A DNA stretch of 64,000 nucleotides from Alphaproteobacteria bacterium (GTDB lineage: Bacteria; Pseudomonadota; Alphaproteobacteria; Reyranellales; Reyranellaceae): assembly GCA_017308235.1 (NCBI GenBank), contig JAFKFL010000011.1, positions 1 to 64,000 on the forward strand, written 5' to 3'. The notes under the pieces are model-generated. The model was given only the letters and a program-made list of their open reading frames with translations. It made no database searches and had not been told where the DNA came from. This document shows, one piece after another, positions 1 to 7,718 of this stretch; positions within the stretch are counted from its first letter, which is position 1; each line of letters starts with the position of its first letter. Both the position numbers and the translations under genes were made by a program.

Positions 1-1211
1 AATGCGACGGGGATCGACTGGGCGTGGGAAAGATCGCTGTTGATGCATAGGGCACTCTCGGCGTTGCGGGATTGCACGACACATACGGCGCTGCCTGAAC
101 CTGTGAGCGTGCGCCATTCGCCAGCGACTTTCGTCGCTGCTGGCACCAGGGACGAGTTGGCGGCACCAATATCTGGTGCAAGATCGGCGTTGGCTTCGCG
201 CCCCATCTCATTGAAGTCGGCGGGCTCGCCGAACCGCGGATCCAGTTGACGGCGGGCCAAAAACTCGAAGCCCATCGGGACTAGGAGACCACCGCCGCTC
301 AACGCCGCAATCTGGAGGCCGCGCCGGGCAAGCGCGCGCCGGCGCTTGGTATCACGCTCGTGGACGCCGAGGCGTTCCTGGAAAGGCGCCTCGGCAACGC
401 CGATTGGCGGCGCCACACGCTGCAGGATGTTGTGTTCTTCGATGTACCAGCTCGCGCGGCCATCCCACCATGGTGTCGAGGCGAAGACGGCATCGAGGCC
501 GGCGTCGGCAAAAGCGGCGGTTCGCTCCCATGGAAGCCCGAGCGTCCAGGCGAGAAACCGGCAGCCGGGCGCCTCGCGGCGCGTCGCGTCGATCATCAAA
601 CGCAGAGCGGGCGCGGGAATCCGTTCAAGCCCCACCAATCGGAAACCGGCGAGGCCCGCTTCGACCAGCGGCGAGAGACGTTCGGCCCACCAGTCGGCGA
701 AGGTTTCGGCCTCCTCGAAGCGGGCGGGAACGGCACGAAACAGGGACGCGGGCTGCCTTGGATCGATGAACATGCCGATGCGTTCGGGCGCGCCGAACAA
801 ATCGGGAAACAAGAGCGCTGTCTCACCCGTCGCTGCAACTCGATCGATCATGAGATCGGCCAGGAGGCCCAGTCCCGCATCAGTCGCGTGCTGCGCCATG
901 ATCCGCACCGCCGCCTCGGTAGTGCCCTCAATGCCGAGTGCGGGATCGGGCCTGTCATGCTGACCCGTCAGGAACAAATCGCCATCGGGCCCGGGTTCGA
1001 AGGGCTGTGTGACACAAACATGATCGAACCCCATCCCAGCGATACGCTTGAAATGACGGTCCCACTCCGAAACTGGTCCGGCCAGCCGCGGCAGGAGGTA
1101 ATAAATCTTGAAAGGAGCCGATCGGGCCTGGGCGTTCGGACTTTTCAGGCATGGCGACAGGCCAGAGGCGATGGGCGACGGCTCCATAGGGATAAAACGC
1201 AGATTTTCCAT
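1..1211 (-). CDS. GlgE-like maltosyltransferase family protein, N-terminal part (runs off left edge)
   Basis: An open frame of 403 codons reads leftward without a stop and leaves the window. The ATG at 1211 has an AGGAAGG ribosome site about 10 bases upstream. The protein has a TIM-barrel-like start (IYYLLPRLAGP near residue 35, GFDHVCVTQPF, GDLFLT, ALGIEG, LLADLMIDRV) and later LVPMGFEF and a run describing asparagine/aspartate-rich helices. This resembles the extra alpha-amylase-type domain that precedes the maltose-1-phosphate maltosyltransferase (GlgE) domain in some alphaproteobacteria. The catalytic GlgE half would lie outside the window, so the function is inferred from the N-terminal domain only. 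Confidence 0.6.
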   Translation of the reverse strand, partial: MENLRFIPMEPSPIASGLSPCLKSPNAQARSAPFKIYYLLPRLAGPVSEWDRHFKRIAGMGFDHVCVTQPFEPGPDGDLFLTGQHDRPDPALGIEGTTEAAVRIMAQHATDAGLGLLADLMIDRVAATGETALLFPDLFGAPERIGMFIDPRQPASLFRAVPARFEEAETFADWWAERLSPLVEAGLAGFRLVGLERIPAPALRLMIDATRREAPGCRFLAWTLGLPWERTAAFADAGLDAVFASTPWWDGRASWYIEEHNILQRVAPPIGVAEAPFQERLGVHERDTKRRRALARRGLQIAALSGGGLLVPMGFEFLARRQLDPRFGEPADFNEMGREANADLAPDIGAANSSLVPAATKVAGEWRTLTGSGSAVCVVQSRNAESALCINSDLSHAQSIPVA

Positions 1212-1367
1212 ATGGTTCCGCGCCTTCCTGCAATATGTGAACTTGACCCGCGTGGCTTTTTGGTCCTGCCGCTGACAGTCAGCCTACTCAGGATGCCCGC
1301 TTAATCGTCAATCGATTCTCAGCGGATTGCCTTGCCCCCCGTCAAGGTGAAATAAGCGGGTCTCTGC

Positions 1368-2471
1368 CTACGTCTTGCCGGATTTCTCATCGAAGGACCG
1401 GTTGGTGAAGCGGGCGTTACCGAGGCCCGTGCCGATCGTAAAGATGCCCCATCGGTGGAACTCCTGCATCGCAGGCACTTCGCTCAACCCCTGAACGACG
1501 GCGTCGTTGTGAATGACAAAGAGAGGCTCGTGACCGTGAATGCGCGGCAGCCGGCGGGCAAGTTCCTGAGCCAGATTGAAGCCGTCCCCCTCCCAGTTGC
1601 CAGGCAAATTCTGGCCTCCCTGACTGATAACACCATGCTCGTCGATCAGGCCGGGGCAACCGATGCCGAAGAAGGGCGCCAGCTTCAATTTGTGATCGGC
1701 GGCATCGTTGACGAGGTCCTGCGCCATTTCGGCCATACGATCGATCGCGGCGTCACGCGTGGGCAGATCGTTGCGATGGCGCCAGTGCAAATGCTTCCAA
1801 ACGCTAGTCTTAGAAAGGTCGCCTTTCTTGATCTTGAACCCGACCACGCCCACTCGCAGGTTGCTGCCGCCAATATCGGCAGCCAGGATGGCGTCGTGGC
1901 CGTCGAGCACCCATGTCGGTGCAAGTTGCACGGCGCCGATCAGGCCCGCCTCGTCGGGATGGTTCTCGATCGTCCTCAGGTCAAGGGTAATGCCTTTGCC
2001 TTTGAGTATGACAACAGCACGTCCCATCGCGAGCCGGCCGATATGGCTGGCGCTTAGGCCGCCCCCGATGACGATGCACTCGGTATCTTTCCACGCTGCG
2101 AGCCGAAGGAACCGTTGGACGACTATGGCCAGCTCGTTCGCGAATTCCTCGACAGCGGTATGGACCAGTCCGGCGGCGATCGGATCGGCACCCTTGAGGT
2201 AGGTGTCGAGCTTGGACTTCGAAATCTCGCCAGTCGGCGTGTCGCCAAACGGGTCCTCTCCCTGTTGGCGTAGCTGTTCGCGCCAGTCCTCGAGGATGGC
2301 GCGAAAGGCGCGCCCGCTGGCCCGATCGCCAACGAAGCCATTCTCGTCGCGCAGTTCTTCATTGTAAGCATCGATCGTAACGGCCGCGAGCACCCGCCCG
2401 CCATGTCCCAGCGTGGCAGGCTCGTTTGCAGGCTTTTCTATTGGTTCCACTATCCGGCCATCCCCGACCAT
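1368..2471 (-). CDS. ROK-family sugar kinase-like protein with apparently permuted lobes
   Basis: This 367-residue protein carries ROK/hexokinase-fold motifs: LAADIGGSNLRVGVV (phosphate-1 loop), GIGCPGLID, NLPGNWEG, HNDAVVQGLSEVP (catalytic Asp) and TIGTGLGNARFTN near the C-terminus. The segment that normally follows these motifs (DPIAAGL, CIVIGGGLSAS, HPDEAGLIGA) comes first instead, so the two lobes look circularly permuted. The CxCGxxGCxE zinc motif of many ROK proteins is absent. The start is uncertain: ATG 2471 is chosen, and an in-frame ATG at 2549 would add 26 residues of poor composition. It lies behind the GlgE-like gene, which suggests a role in glucose/maltose metabolism, but the substrate cannot be read from sequence. 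Confidence 0.75.
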   Translation of the reverse strand: MVGDGRIVEPIEKPANEPATLGHGGRVLAAVTIDAYNEELRDENGFVGDRASGRAFRAILEDWREQLRQQGEDPFGDTPTGEISKSKLDTYLKGADPIAAGLVHTAVEEFANELAIVVQRFLRLAAWKDTECIVIGGGLSASHIGRLAMGRAVVILKGKGITLDLRTIENHPDEAGLIGAVQLAPTWVLDGHDAILAADIGGSNLRVGVVGFKIKKGDLSKTSVWKHLHWRHRNDLPTRDAAIDRMAEMAQDLVNDAADHKLKLAPFFGIGCPGLIDEHGVISQGGQNLPGNWEGDGFNLAQELARRLPRIHGHEPLFVIHNDAVVQGLSEVPAMQEFHRWGIFTIGTGLGNARFTNRSFDEKSGKT

Positions 2472-2620
2472 TAACGCGATTGAGGGGCATGTGTTGCGTT
2501 CCCAGGCCCTGCGTTGCAGGGCACCACCTTCAGGCGGCAACCCCCGCACAAGCCGGCACGTTCCCTTTGGCGGTTACCGTCTGTTGAGGCGGAAAGAAGA
2601 TCTCAAGGAAAGGAAGTGGC

Positions 2621-3109
2621 ATGAATACTCATTCGCTGTTTCCTCGCGTTATGACAGCTTCCATGATTGGCGCCGCTGTGTTGGTGGGAGGTGTCGCTTC
2701 GTCGGTGGCGCAGAGCCCTTCGGCGAATGCACCCTCCGTCGCTTCTGCGACCAGCAGTAAGCCTGAAACAGTCGAGCAACGCATTGCCGAGCTCAAGACA
2801 GCGCTCAAGATCACACCGGATCAAGACGCCAAATGGAGCAAGGTCGCCGATGCGATGCGCGAGAATGCGGCGCAAATGGACGAGCTCGTCAAAAAGAAGC
2901 AAACGAATATGACGAACATGACGGCGATCGATAACCTCAGGGCTTATAGAGACTTCACCAGAGCCCATCTTGAAGGCCTGAAGAAAGTCGTTGATGCCTT
3001 CGACACGCTCTACGATTCGATGCCCGATGCGCAGAAGAAGAATGCCGACCAGGTGTTCGAGAACTTTGGCCCGACGGATGAGAAGACGAAGACTCCGTCT
3101 CAGGGTTGA
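2621..3109 (+). CDS. Spy/CpxP-like LTXXQ-motif periplasmic protein
   Basis: A 162-residue protein with a hydrophobic signal segment (residues about 10-31, ending SSVAQS) followed by a low-complexity Ser/Ala/Pro stretch and a helical charged domain. The motif LKITPDQDAKWSKVADAMRE is of the LTxxQ type found in Spy/CpxP periplasmic chaperones, which hold unfolded envelope proteins. A purine-rich AAGGAAAGGAAG site precedes the ATG. It opens a run of small envelope and stress genes. The assignment to the Spy/CpxP superfamily is reasonable; chaperone activity is inferred. Confidence 0.75.
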   Translation: MNTHSLFPRVMTASMIGAAVLVGGVASSVAQSPSANAPSVASATSSKPETVEQRIAELKTALKITPDQDAKWSKVADAMRENAAQMDELVKKKQTNMTNMTAIDNLRAYRDFTRAHLEGLKKVVDAFDTLYDSMPDAQKKNADQVFENFGPTDEKTKTPSQG

Positions 3110-3133
3110 TGGCTCAGAGTTGCGGAATCCAGA

Positions 3134-3304
3134 TCAACGGCTTGCCGGCCGGTCAACATAGCTACCATCGGAGTAGACGGTTCGCTCGATGACGGGGGTT
3201 GGCGCAGGAGGCGGTACGGTCCTCTCCGTTTTCGAATAGGACACGCAGCCAGAGCTCATCATGCCCATTGCCACCACAAGGCCTAGAGACAAGAACTTCA
3301 GCAT
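3134..3304 (-). CDS. Small lipoprotein (56 aa)
   Basis: Starting at ATG 3304, with GGGAG eight bases upstream, the frame encodes a 56-residue protein. It has a hydrophobic N-terminus and a lipobox-like MSSGC, so the mature chain would begin CVSYSKTERTV. The rest is proline-rich (PPPAPTP) and ends with YSDGSYVDRPASR. An extended ORF from 3472 exists but its extra part has no signal peptide and overlaps the divergent gene's leader. Its sequence style (ERTV, proline run) resembles the divergent lipoprotein at 3447, so the two may be related. Function unknown. Confidence 0.7.
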   Translation of the reverse strand: MLKFLSLGLVVAMGMMSSGCVSYSKTERTVPPPAPTPVIERTVYSDGSYVDRPASR

Positions 3305-3364
3305 GGATTTCTCCCGAAGACCTTTCGCGCTCATTGACAATTGCGGTGATGCAACGAGAAGGCA

Positions 3365-3406
3365 TGCGCAAGGTTCCCGACAAGAAAGAGCCGGGAACCT
3401 TGCGCA
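3365..3406. repeat. Perfect 15-bp inverted repeat between divergent lipoprotein genes
   Basis: The arms TGCGCAAGGTTCCCG (3365-3379) and CGGGAACCTTGCGCA (3392-3406) are exact reverse complements separated by 12 bases. The element sits in the divergent intergenic region between the genes starting at 3304 (minus) and 3447 (plus). There is no T-tract on either side, so a simple terminator is unlikely. It may be a structured leader or a protein-binding site. Confidence 0.7.
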
Positions 3407-3446
3407 CAACCTTTCCGTTGCATAGCCGCAGATTAGGAGGGGCGAC

Positions 3447-3704
3447 ATGAGGTCGATTGCTCTTTGCATCATTGCGGCGTGCGTTGTGTCGGCTTGCTCC
3501 GTTCGAACGGAAACGAGGGAAGTCCGGCCTGCTCCGGCGCCAGTTGTATATGCCCCGCCGCCAGAACCGGCACGGACAGTCTATGTCCCGGCAGACCAGA
3601 CAAGCCCGAACCGGGATGAATATGGCTTCCGCTATGATGCCAAGGGCAATCGAATCGACTCACGCGGTAATATCATCTCGCCGCAATCCACCTACCGTGA
3701 TTGA
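3447..3704 (+). CDS. Small proline-rich lipoprotein (85 aa)
   Basis: An AGGAGGGGCGAC ribosome site directly precedes the ATG. Residues 1-17 form a lipoprotein signal (IIAACVVSAC), with Cys17 as the lipidated residue. The mature part is rich in Pro/Ala/Val and ends with a motif RYDAKGNRIDSRGNIISP, a short repeat-like region seen in several small alphaproteobacterial lipoproteins. It is divergent from the lipoprotein at 3134-3304, with which it shares an intergenic inverted repeat. No enzymatic function is visible. Confidence 0.75.
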   Translation: MRSIALCIIAACVVSACSVRTETREVRPAPAPVVYAPPPEPARTVYVPADQTSPNRDEYGFRYDAKGNRIDSRGNIISPQSTYRD

Positions 3705-3764
3705 TTGCGCACGGGAGCGATGCGGCTCCCTGACTGCGCGTGGATTTGCGACGAGTCGCAGCCA

Positions 3765-4517
3765 TCAAACGGGATTCAGATAGATACCGCCCAGGACTTT
3801 TGCGAAGTGTGCCTCGACTGTCATCGCGCAATGGCAGGAGAGTGCATGCATCTTGGAACTGTCCTTGATGACGATCCTGCCACGCCGCGTCTCCACAGCT
3901 CCCTGTGCTCGCATGTCGCCGATGACGCGGGTCACGAATGAGCGGCCGACGCCCAACATGTCGGCGAGCTGATCCTGGGTGATTGCGAGGTCGGGCTGCT
4001 GCGTTCGTGCCAACGCGGCCAGCAAGAGCTTGGCGGTTCGCTGCTTGATTGTATGCGTGGCATTGCAGGCCGCCGCCTGGAACACCTGCGCCAGCAGGCA
4101 ATCGGAGTAGCGGGCGAACCAGTGGCGCAAGGTGACGGACTGCAGCTTTGCATCTTCCAGCGCTGCCGTCTTGATGCGCACGAATCGACCCGGTGCTCGC
4201 ACGACTGCGGTCGTATAGGCAGGGAGCGTTCCGTTGGAGACGATGCCACCGATCGCCCCCTCGTGTCCGACGAGGGCTACGTCGAGCATTTCACCTCCTT
4301 CGGTCCCGAGGCAAAAGGCGGCCAGCGCGGCGCCGAGCGGAAACCACGTGTCGACCACGTCATCGCCGACGTGATGCAGGACGGTGTCGGCCGCGAGGTC
4401 GACTGCCACGATACGTCCTGCAAGCCGTTCGCGATCAGCCTGGTCGAGCGCGGCAAGGAGGCCGTTCTGGGCCAGTTCAGCGGTGCTGGGAATTGTAATG
4501 GCGGCTCTCCTGAACAA
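3765..4517 (-). CDS. Crp/Fnr-family transcriptional regulator
   Basis: About 245-250 residues. An N-terminal cyclic-nucleotide-binding-like beta roll (VLHHVGDDVVDTWFPLGA, VGHEGAIGG) is followed by a long helix and a C-terminal helix-turn-helix (ITQDQLADMLGVGRSFVTRVIGDM). There are no FNR-type N-terminal cysteines, so it is unlikely to be an Fe-S oxygen sensor of the FNR class. The annotated frame begins with TTG 4517. No ATG lies near the expected start; an AGGAG at 4507-4511 is well placed for an in-frame ATT at 4499, which would give 244 residues. It lies beside a response regulator and stress genes, which it may control. Confidence 0.8.
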   Translation of the reverse strand: MFRRAAITIPSTAELAQNGLLAALDQADRERLAGRIVAVDLAADTVLHHVGDDVVDTWFPLGAALAAFCLGTEGGEMLDVALVGHEGAIGGIVSNGTLPAYTTAVVRAPGRFVRIKTAALEDAKLQSVTLRHWFARYSDCLLAQVFQAAACNATHTIKQRTAKLLLAALARTQQPDLAITQDQLADMLGVGRSFVTRVIGDMRAQGAVETRRGRIVIKDSSKMHALSCHCAMTVEAHFAKVLGGIYLNPV

Positions 4518-4664
4518 CGCGAATGTTCACTTGTGCACGGACAAGCGAGGCCCGGGGACGTTACCTATGGTCCCGCTTCCCGGATTGAAGGCCGTCTCCA
4601 ACGCTGGGAAATGCCAGGAGTTGCATGTCATGAGTCTGGCCGTTGTATGGCATGGGGAGTACGC

Positions 4665-5039
4665 GTGTCGCCGCTAGAGGCGGCGAAGGTACTGGTTGTC
4701 GAGGATGAATTCCTGATCGCCGCTGACCTCGAGTCCATGTTGCGCAAGCTTGGCGCGTCCGAGGTGCGTATCGAGCTCAGCATCGACGCAGCACTAACAG
4801 GGTTGCGTGAAAGGCTGCCCGACTGTGCGGTACTGGATATTGGCCTCCGCGAGAAGACACCGGAGAAAATCGCCGATCTCCTGCTGCAGCAGCGCGTGCC
4901 CTTCATTTTCGCGACCGGCTATGACAACGCGTTGCCTCTTCCCGATCGTCTACGCGCCGTGCCACTTGTGCGCAAACCGGTCAATGCTGTTGACCTTGAA
5001 GAAGCCTTTGCACGCGCGTTCGCTCTTGTCCGTGACTAG
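4665..5039 (+). CDS. Single-domain response regulator (CheY-like receiver)
   Basis: The 124-residue frame from GTG 4665 (GGGGAG five bases upstream) is a stand-alone receiver domain. It shows the acidic pocket VVEDEF, the phospho-acceptor Asp in AVLDIGLR, FATGYD around the switch Thr, and the conserved Lys in VRKPVN. There is no output domain. Such proteins commonly work with HWE-type histidine kinases in alphaproteobacteria; no kinase is adjacent. An in-frame ATG at 4647 is an alternative start. Confidence 0.85.
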   Translation: MSPLEAAKVLVVEDEFLIAADLESMLRKLGASEVRIELSIDAALTGLRERLPDCAVLDIGLREKTPEKIADLLLQQRVPFIFATGYDNALPLPDRLRAVPLVRKPVNAVDLEEAFARAFALVRD

Positions 5040-5125
5040 CACGTCTATCAATGGCTGACGTGGCAACCTCTTTTGGCGTGACATCGTTAGAAGATTGTAA
5101 GCCCATTTAACAGGATGGAGGGCGC

Positions 5126-5458
5126 ATGCGCTCGATCATCATTCTCACCGCGGCAGTTGCTTTGGGAGCGCTGCCACTGACGGCCAATGCCCAATCATCG
5201 CCGACCACGACTCCAACCAGCCCGACCACTACGTCCCGGTCGGAGGCCGGCCAGATATGGGAGAAATTCCGAGGTGCTTGGTCCCAAACGAAAGGCGCCA
5301 TAAAGGAGCAATGGGGAAAGCTTACTGACGATGATCTGGCCGAGATCCAGGGACGTCGAGAGCAACTCGTCGGGAAGGTCCAGACACGTTATGGCATCAG
5401 TCGGGAGCAGGCTGAGGCCCAAGTGAGTACCTGGGAGCAAAAGCATCGCGACATGTGA
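5126..5458 (+). CDS. Secreted CsbD-like stress protein
   Basis: A 110-residue protein with a clear signal peptide (residues 1-22, ending TANAQS), then a Thr/Pro/Ser linker and a CsbD-like helical domain (WEKFRGAWSQTKGAIKEQWGKLTDDDLAEIQG, then REQLVGKVQTRYGISREQAE). Most CsbD proteins are cytoplasmic and general-stress-induced, so an exported form is notable. The ATG follows GGATGGAGGGCGC. It sits in the small stress-gene run and is followed by a DUF1328 gene, a common companion. Confidence 0.8.
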   Translation: MRSIIILTAAVALGALPLTANAQSSPTTTPTSPTTTSRSEAGQIWEKFRGAWSQTKGAIKEQWGKLTDDDLAEIQGRREQLVGKVQTRYGISREQAEAQVSTWEQKHRDM

Positions 5459-5563
5459 TCGAGCATCGTCGTCTCTGCTCACGGCAGGCGTTCAACCAAA
5501 AGGAACCGCTCCATTAAAGATGCGTTACCCCTGACAAGGACCGTAACGAAGAGGAGCGAACCA

Positions 5564-5731
5564 GTGCTCTATTGGGCCTTGATCTTTCTTTTGATTGCGC
5601 TGGTTTCTGCAGTGTTCGGCTTTGGCGGCATTGCAACCACTGCCGCAAGTATAGCGCAGATCCTCTTCATCATCGCGCTAGTCTTGCTTCTGATCAGCCT
5701 CGTCGTCGGGTTCACACGGAGTAAGCGTTAG
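5564..5731 (+). CDS. DUF1328 (UPF0391) small membrane protein
   Basis: A 55-residue ORF starting at GTG 5564 with GAGGAG seven bases upstream. It contains two hydrophobic segments (WALIFLLIALVSAVFGFGG and AQILFIIALVLLLISLVVG) and a basic tail FTRSKR. The pattern LYWALIFLLIAL...FGFGGIA...A.ILF is characteristic of the DUF1328 family of small inner-membrane proteins. Function unknown, often linked with stress conditions. Confidence 0.88.
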   Translation: MLYWALIFLLIALVSAVFGFGGIATTAASIAQILFIIALVLLLISLVVGFTRSKR

Positions 5732-5754
5732 CGCGATCTAACGAGGAGGACTTC

Positions 5755-6081
5755 ATGTCGATACGTGTTTACGCTGCCGTTGCCGCCGCTGCTCTCGCGG
5801 CTGCCTGTTCCTTTCACGAAACCAGGACGGTCACGGCGCCGCCGACACAGGCGGACGATTCATGTTCGCTATATGGCTACACGCCGGGTACGAGCGCCTA
5901 TAACCAATGTGTGCAACGTGAGACGGCTGCTCGGCGAAACGGCCGCGTAGCGGCAAATTATGGTGAGTCTCGAGTCGTGGCAGATTCACAGAACGCCTGC
6001 CTGTCCTACGGTTTGACGGTCGGGACGTCGAGTTATGATCGCTGCGTCCAACGCGAGATCGCCTATCGGCGACCCTTGTGA
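5755..6081 (+). CDS. Lipoprotein with internal duplicated Cys motif (108 aa)
   Basis: The first 18 residues form a lipoprotein signal (AALAAAC) with Cys18 as the lipidation site. The mature part contains two copies of a 25-residue unit: C-x-LYGYTPGTSAYNQCVQRE and C-x-SYGLTVGTSSYDRCVQRE. Each unit holds a conserved Cys pair, suggesting a disulfide per repeat in the periplasm. An ACGAGGAGG ribosome site precedes the ATG. The function is not known. Confidence 0.75.
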   Translation: MSIRVYAAVAAAALAAACSFHETRTVTAPPTQADDSCSLYGYTPGTSAYNQCVQRETAARRNGRVAANYGESRVVADSQNACLSYGLTVGTSSYDRCVQREIAYRRPL

Positions 6082-6135
6082 GTCTGAACAGCGATCACGC
6101 CCATCGGATTTGCCGCCTGAGTAAGGTCAACCGCA

Positions 6136-6270
6136 ATGCAGCGTGAAATCACTTCTGTCAAAGCGCGCGGCGGCAAGATAAGCGGTCGTGTCATTCTCGT
6201 TCTGATCTTGTCGTCGGTGGGCGCGATCATCGCGCTTGCCGCGTGCTGGGTGTTTCTGTTTGGTCATTAG
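6136..6270 (+). CDS. Small single-pass membrane protein (44 aa)
   Basis: An ATG at 6136 opens a 44-codon frame with a basic N-terminus (REITSVKARGGKISGR) followed by one hydrophobic segment (VILVLILSSVGAIIALAACWVFLFG). It follows the lipoprotein gene by 54 bases. The ribosome site (GTAAGGTCAACCGCA) is modest. Codon use and a positive-inside membrane topology support a real gene, but there is no recognised family. Confidence 0.5.
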   Translation: MQREITSVKARGGKISGRVILVLILSSVGAIIALAACWVFLFGH

Positions 6271-6327
6271 CGCAGGTCGACGCGGCGGCACCGCTTCGTT
6301 GCCACTGACCCAGCGGCTTAGTAGTGG

Positions 6328-6360
6328 GCGCCGACGACGCAGAAGATGCATCGTCGGCGC
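6328..6360. repeat. Hairpin with 10-bp perfect stem, extended by inner GCA/TGC pairs
   Basis: GCGCCGACGA (6328-6337) pairs with TCGTCGGCGC (6351-6360), and the inner GCA/TGC pairs lengthen the stem across one mismatch. It lies 57 bases after the stop of the small membrane-protein gene, with no poly-T run. It may be a transcript-end or stabilising structure. The rest of 6271-6618 shows no credible gene. Confidence 0.5.
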
Positions 6361-6559
6361 AGCTGCAGACTTATGGGCGCTCGAGGAAGCCTGCCGCCAC
6401 GACGCAAAATGCGGGAAGGGAGTGTCCCTGGCCAGTGGCCTTCCGGAACCCAAGAACTGACAAAGGTGTGACTGGGTTAGGTCACTAATTTGCCTCCCGT
6501 CTACCCAGTGGCTTTGCCTGAGGCACCACAGGTCGGCCACTGATTAGCCAGCCATGCGT

Positions 6560-6590
6560 GTGACCATCACATCGTAAGCGTGATGGTCAC
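6560..6590. terminator. Perfect 11-bp hairpin 3' of the substrate-binding-protein gene
   Basis: GTGACCATCAC (6560-6570) and GTGATGGTCAC (6580-6590) are exact reverse complements with a 9-base loop. The element lies about 28 bases beyond the stop codon of the minus-strand gene ending at 6619. There is no U-tract, so it may be a Rho-assisted end or a 3' stabilising hairpin rather than a classic intrinsic terminator. Confidence 0.45.
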
Positions 6591-6618
6591 CGTCGCGCCG
6601 TCATCCGGCAACTCCTGG

Positions 6619-7683
6619 CTACTTCCAGTCGCGAGCGATTTTTCGCACCTTGTCGCCGTCGAAGTCGTTGATGCAGTCGGTGAAGCTATCGGTCGTGATC
6701 GCATCGATCGGAGGCGCTTTGGCGATCTGACCGTCCTGCTCCAGGAGCGACATGTACTCGCTGAACTTCTTCTTATCGATCATGCCGTACTTCGCCTTGG
6801 GCGGGAAGCCGAGGTCGGAGATCTTCAGGATCTGCGTGAGTTCGCTCATGCCGTTCTTCACCGCCTCTTCGTCCGTCGCTCCGCGGCGTGCGCTGGGGGA
6901 GACCTTCCACCACATGCGAAGCGCGGCATCCGGATTGGTCAACGCAAACAGCGTGGCCTTGGCGTAGGCGCGACCGAAACCGCAGACTTCCTTGCGCTTG
7001 GCGGCGATGTTGGCGTCCGAGACGAATATTCCGGAGTTGCCGAATTCCGCCAGCGTCGGGTGGTAGATGTAGCGGAAGTGATACCCCGCACGCTCAAGGC
7101 CATAGTACATGCCGTCGTAGAGTCCCAGCGCTTGCACCTTGTTGGATGTCAGGGCGGCCATCGCCTGGTCCATCACGCCGACCGGGAGCAAGGTGTCGGC
7201 TGTGGGCTCGATGCCAGCGCTGCGCAGGATCGAGCGCACGACCGGTACCGCAGAGCTGCCGAAGTTCGCGACGCCGATCTTCTTTCCCTTCAGGTCCGCC
7301 GCGGTCTTTATCGGAGAGTCAGGCGGCACTGCGATGTAGTAGATGAGGTGGTTGTTGGTGCGCGCGATGATCTTGCCGCGGATTCCCTTTTCGTAGCCGG
7401 CGATTAACGGTTCGATGGTGACGCTTGCGCTGTCGGCCTGTCCGGCAGCTGCAATCTGCGTGGCCTGCGCGGCGCCGGAGGCGTACCGCAGCTCCACGTC
7501 CAGCCCCTCATCCTTGAAGAAGCCTGTCTGTTGCGCGACGTATATCGAGAAGAATGCGATATAGGGTACTGGTGCTCCGCCCTGTACGACGTACTTCTTA
7601 AGTTCGTCCGCTGCCGCCCCCGATAGTCCCATGCCGAGAAAAACGCCCGCTGCTGCGAGCACACGAAGCCTTCTCCACCACAT
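6619..7683 (-). CDS. NitT/TauT-type ABC transporter substrate-binding protein
   Basis: The ATG at 7683 is preceded by GGGAGGAAGAG, and the protein (354 aa) begins with a Sec signal (WWRRLRVLAAAGVFLGMGLSGAAA). The mature chain has the NMT1/SsuA pattern: FFSIYVAQQTGFFKDEGLDVELRYASG, AAAGQADSASV, LKGKKIGVANFGSSAVPVVRSIL. It would bind a small organic solute in the periplasm and deliver it to the permease and ATPase encoded at 8591-10227. It is divergent from tetR, with a palindromic operator-like site between them. Confidence 0.85.
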   Translation of the reverse strand: MWWRRLRVLAAAGVFLGMGLSGAAADELKKYVVQGGAPVPYIAFFSIYVAQQTGFFKDEGLDVELRYASGAAQATQIAAAGQADSASVTIEPLIAGYEKGIRGKIIARTNNHLIYYIAVPPDSPIKTAADLKGKKIGVANFGSSAVPVVRSILRSAGIEPTADTLLPVGVMDQAMAALTSNKVQALGLYDGMYYGLERAGYHFRYIYHPTLAEFGNSGIFVSDANIAAKRKEVCGFGRAYAKATLFALTNPDAALRMWWKVSPSARRGATDEEAVKNGMSELTQILKISDLGFPPKAKYGMIDKKKFSEYMSLLEQDGQIAKAPPIDAITTDSFTDCINDFDGDKVRKIARDWK

Positions 7684-7718
7684 CTCTTCCTCCCACTGGC
7701 GAGCTTGTTGTGATATTG

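Noticed and set aside
360-1304. Long plus-strand ORF
   Set aside because: It lies over the minus-strand GlgE-like gene, has no ribosome site, and its composition (Arg/Gly-rich) is typical of antisense frames.
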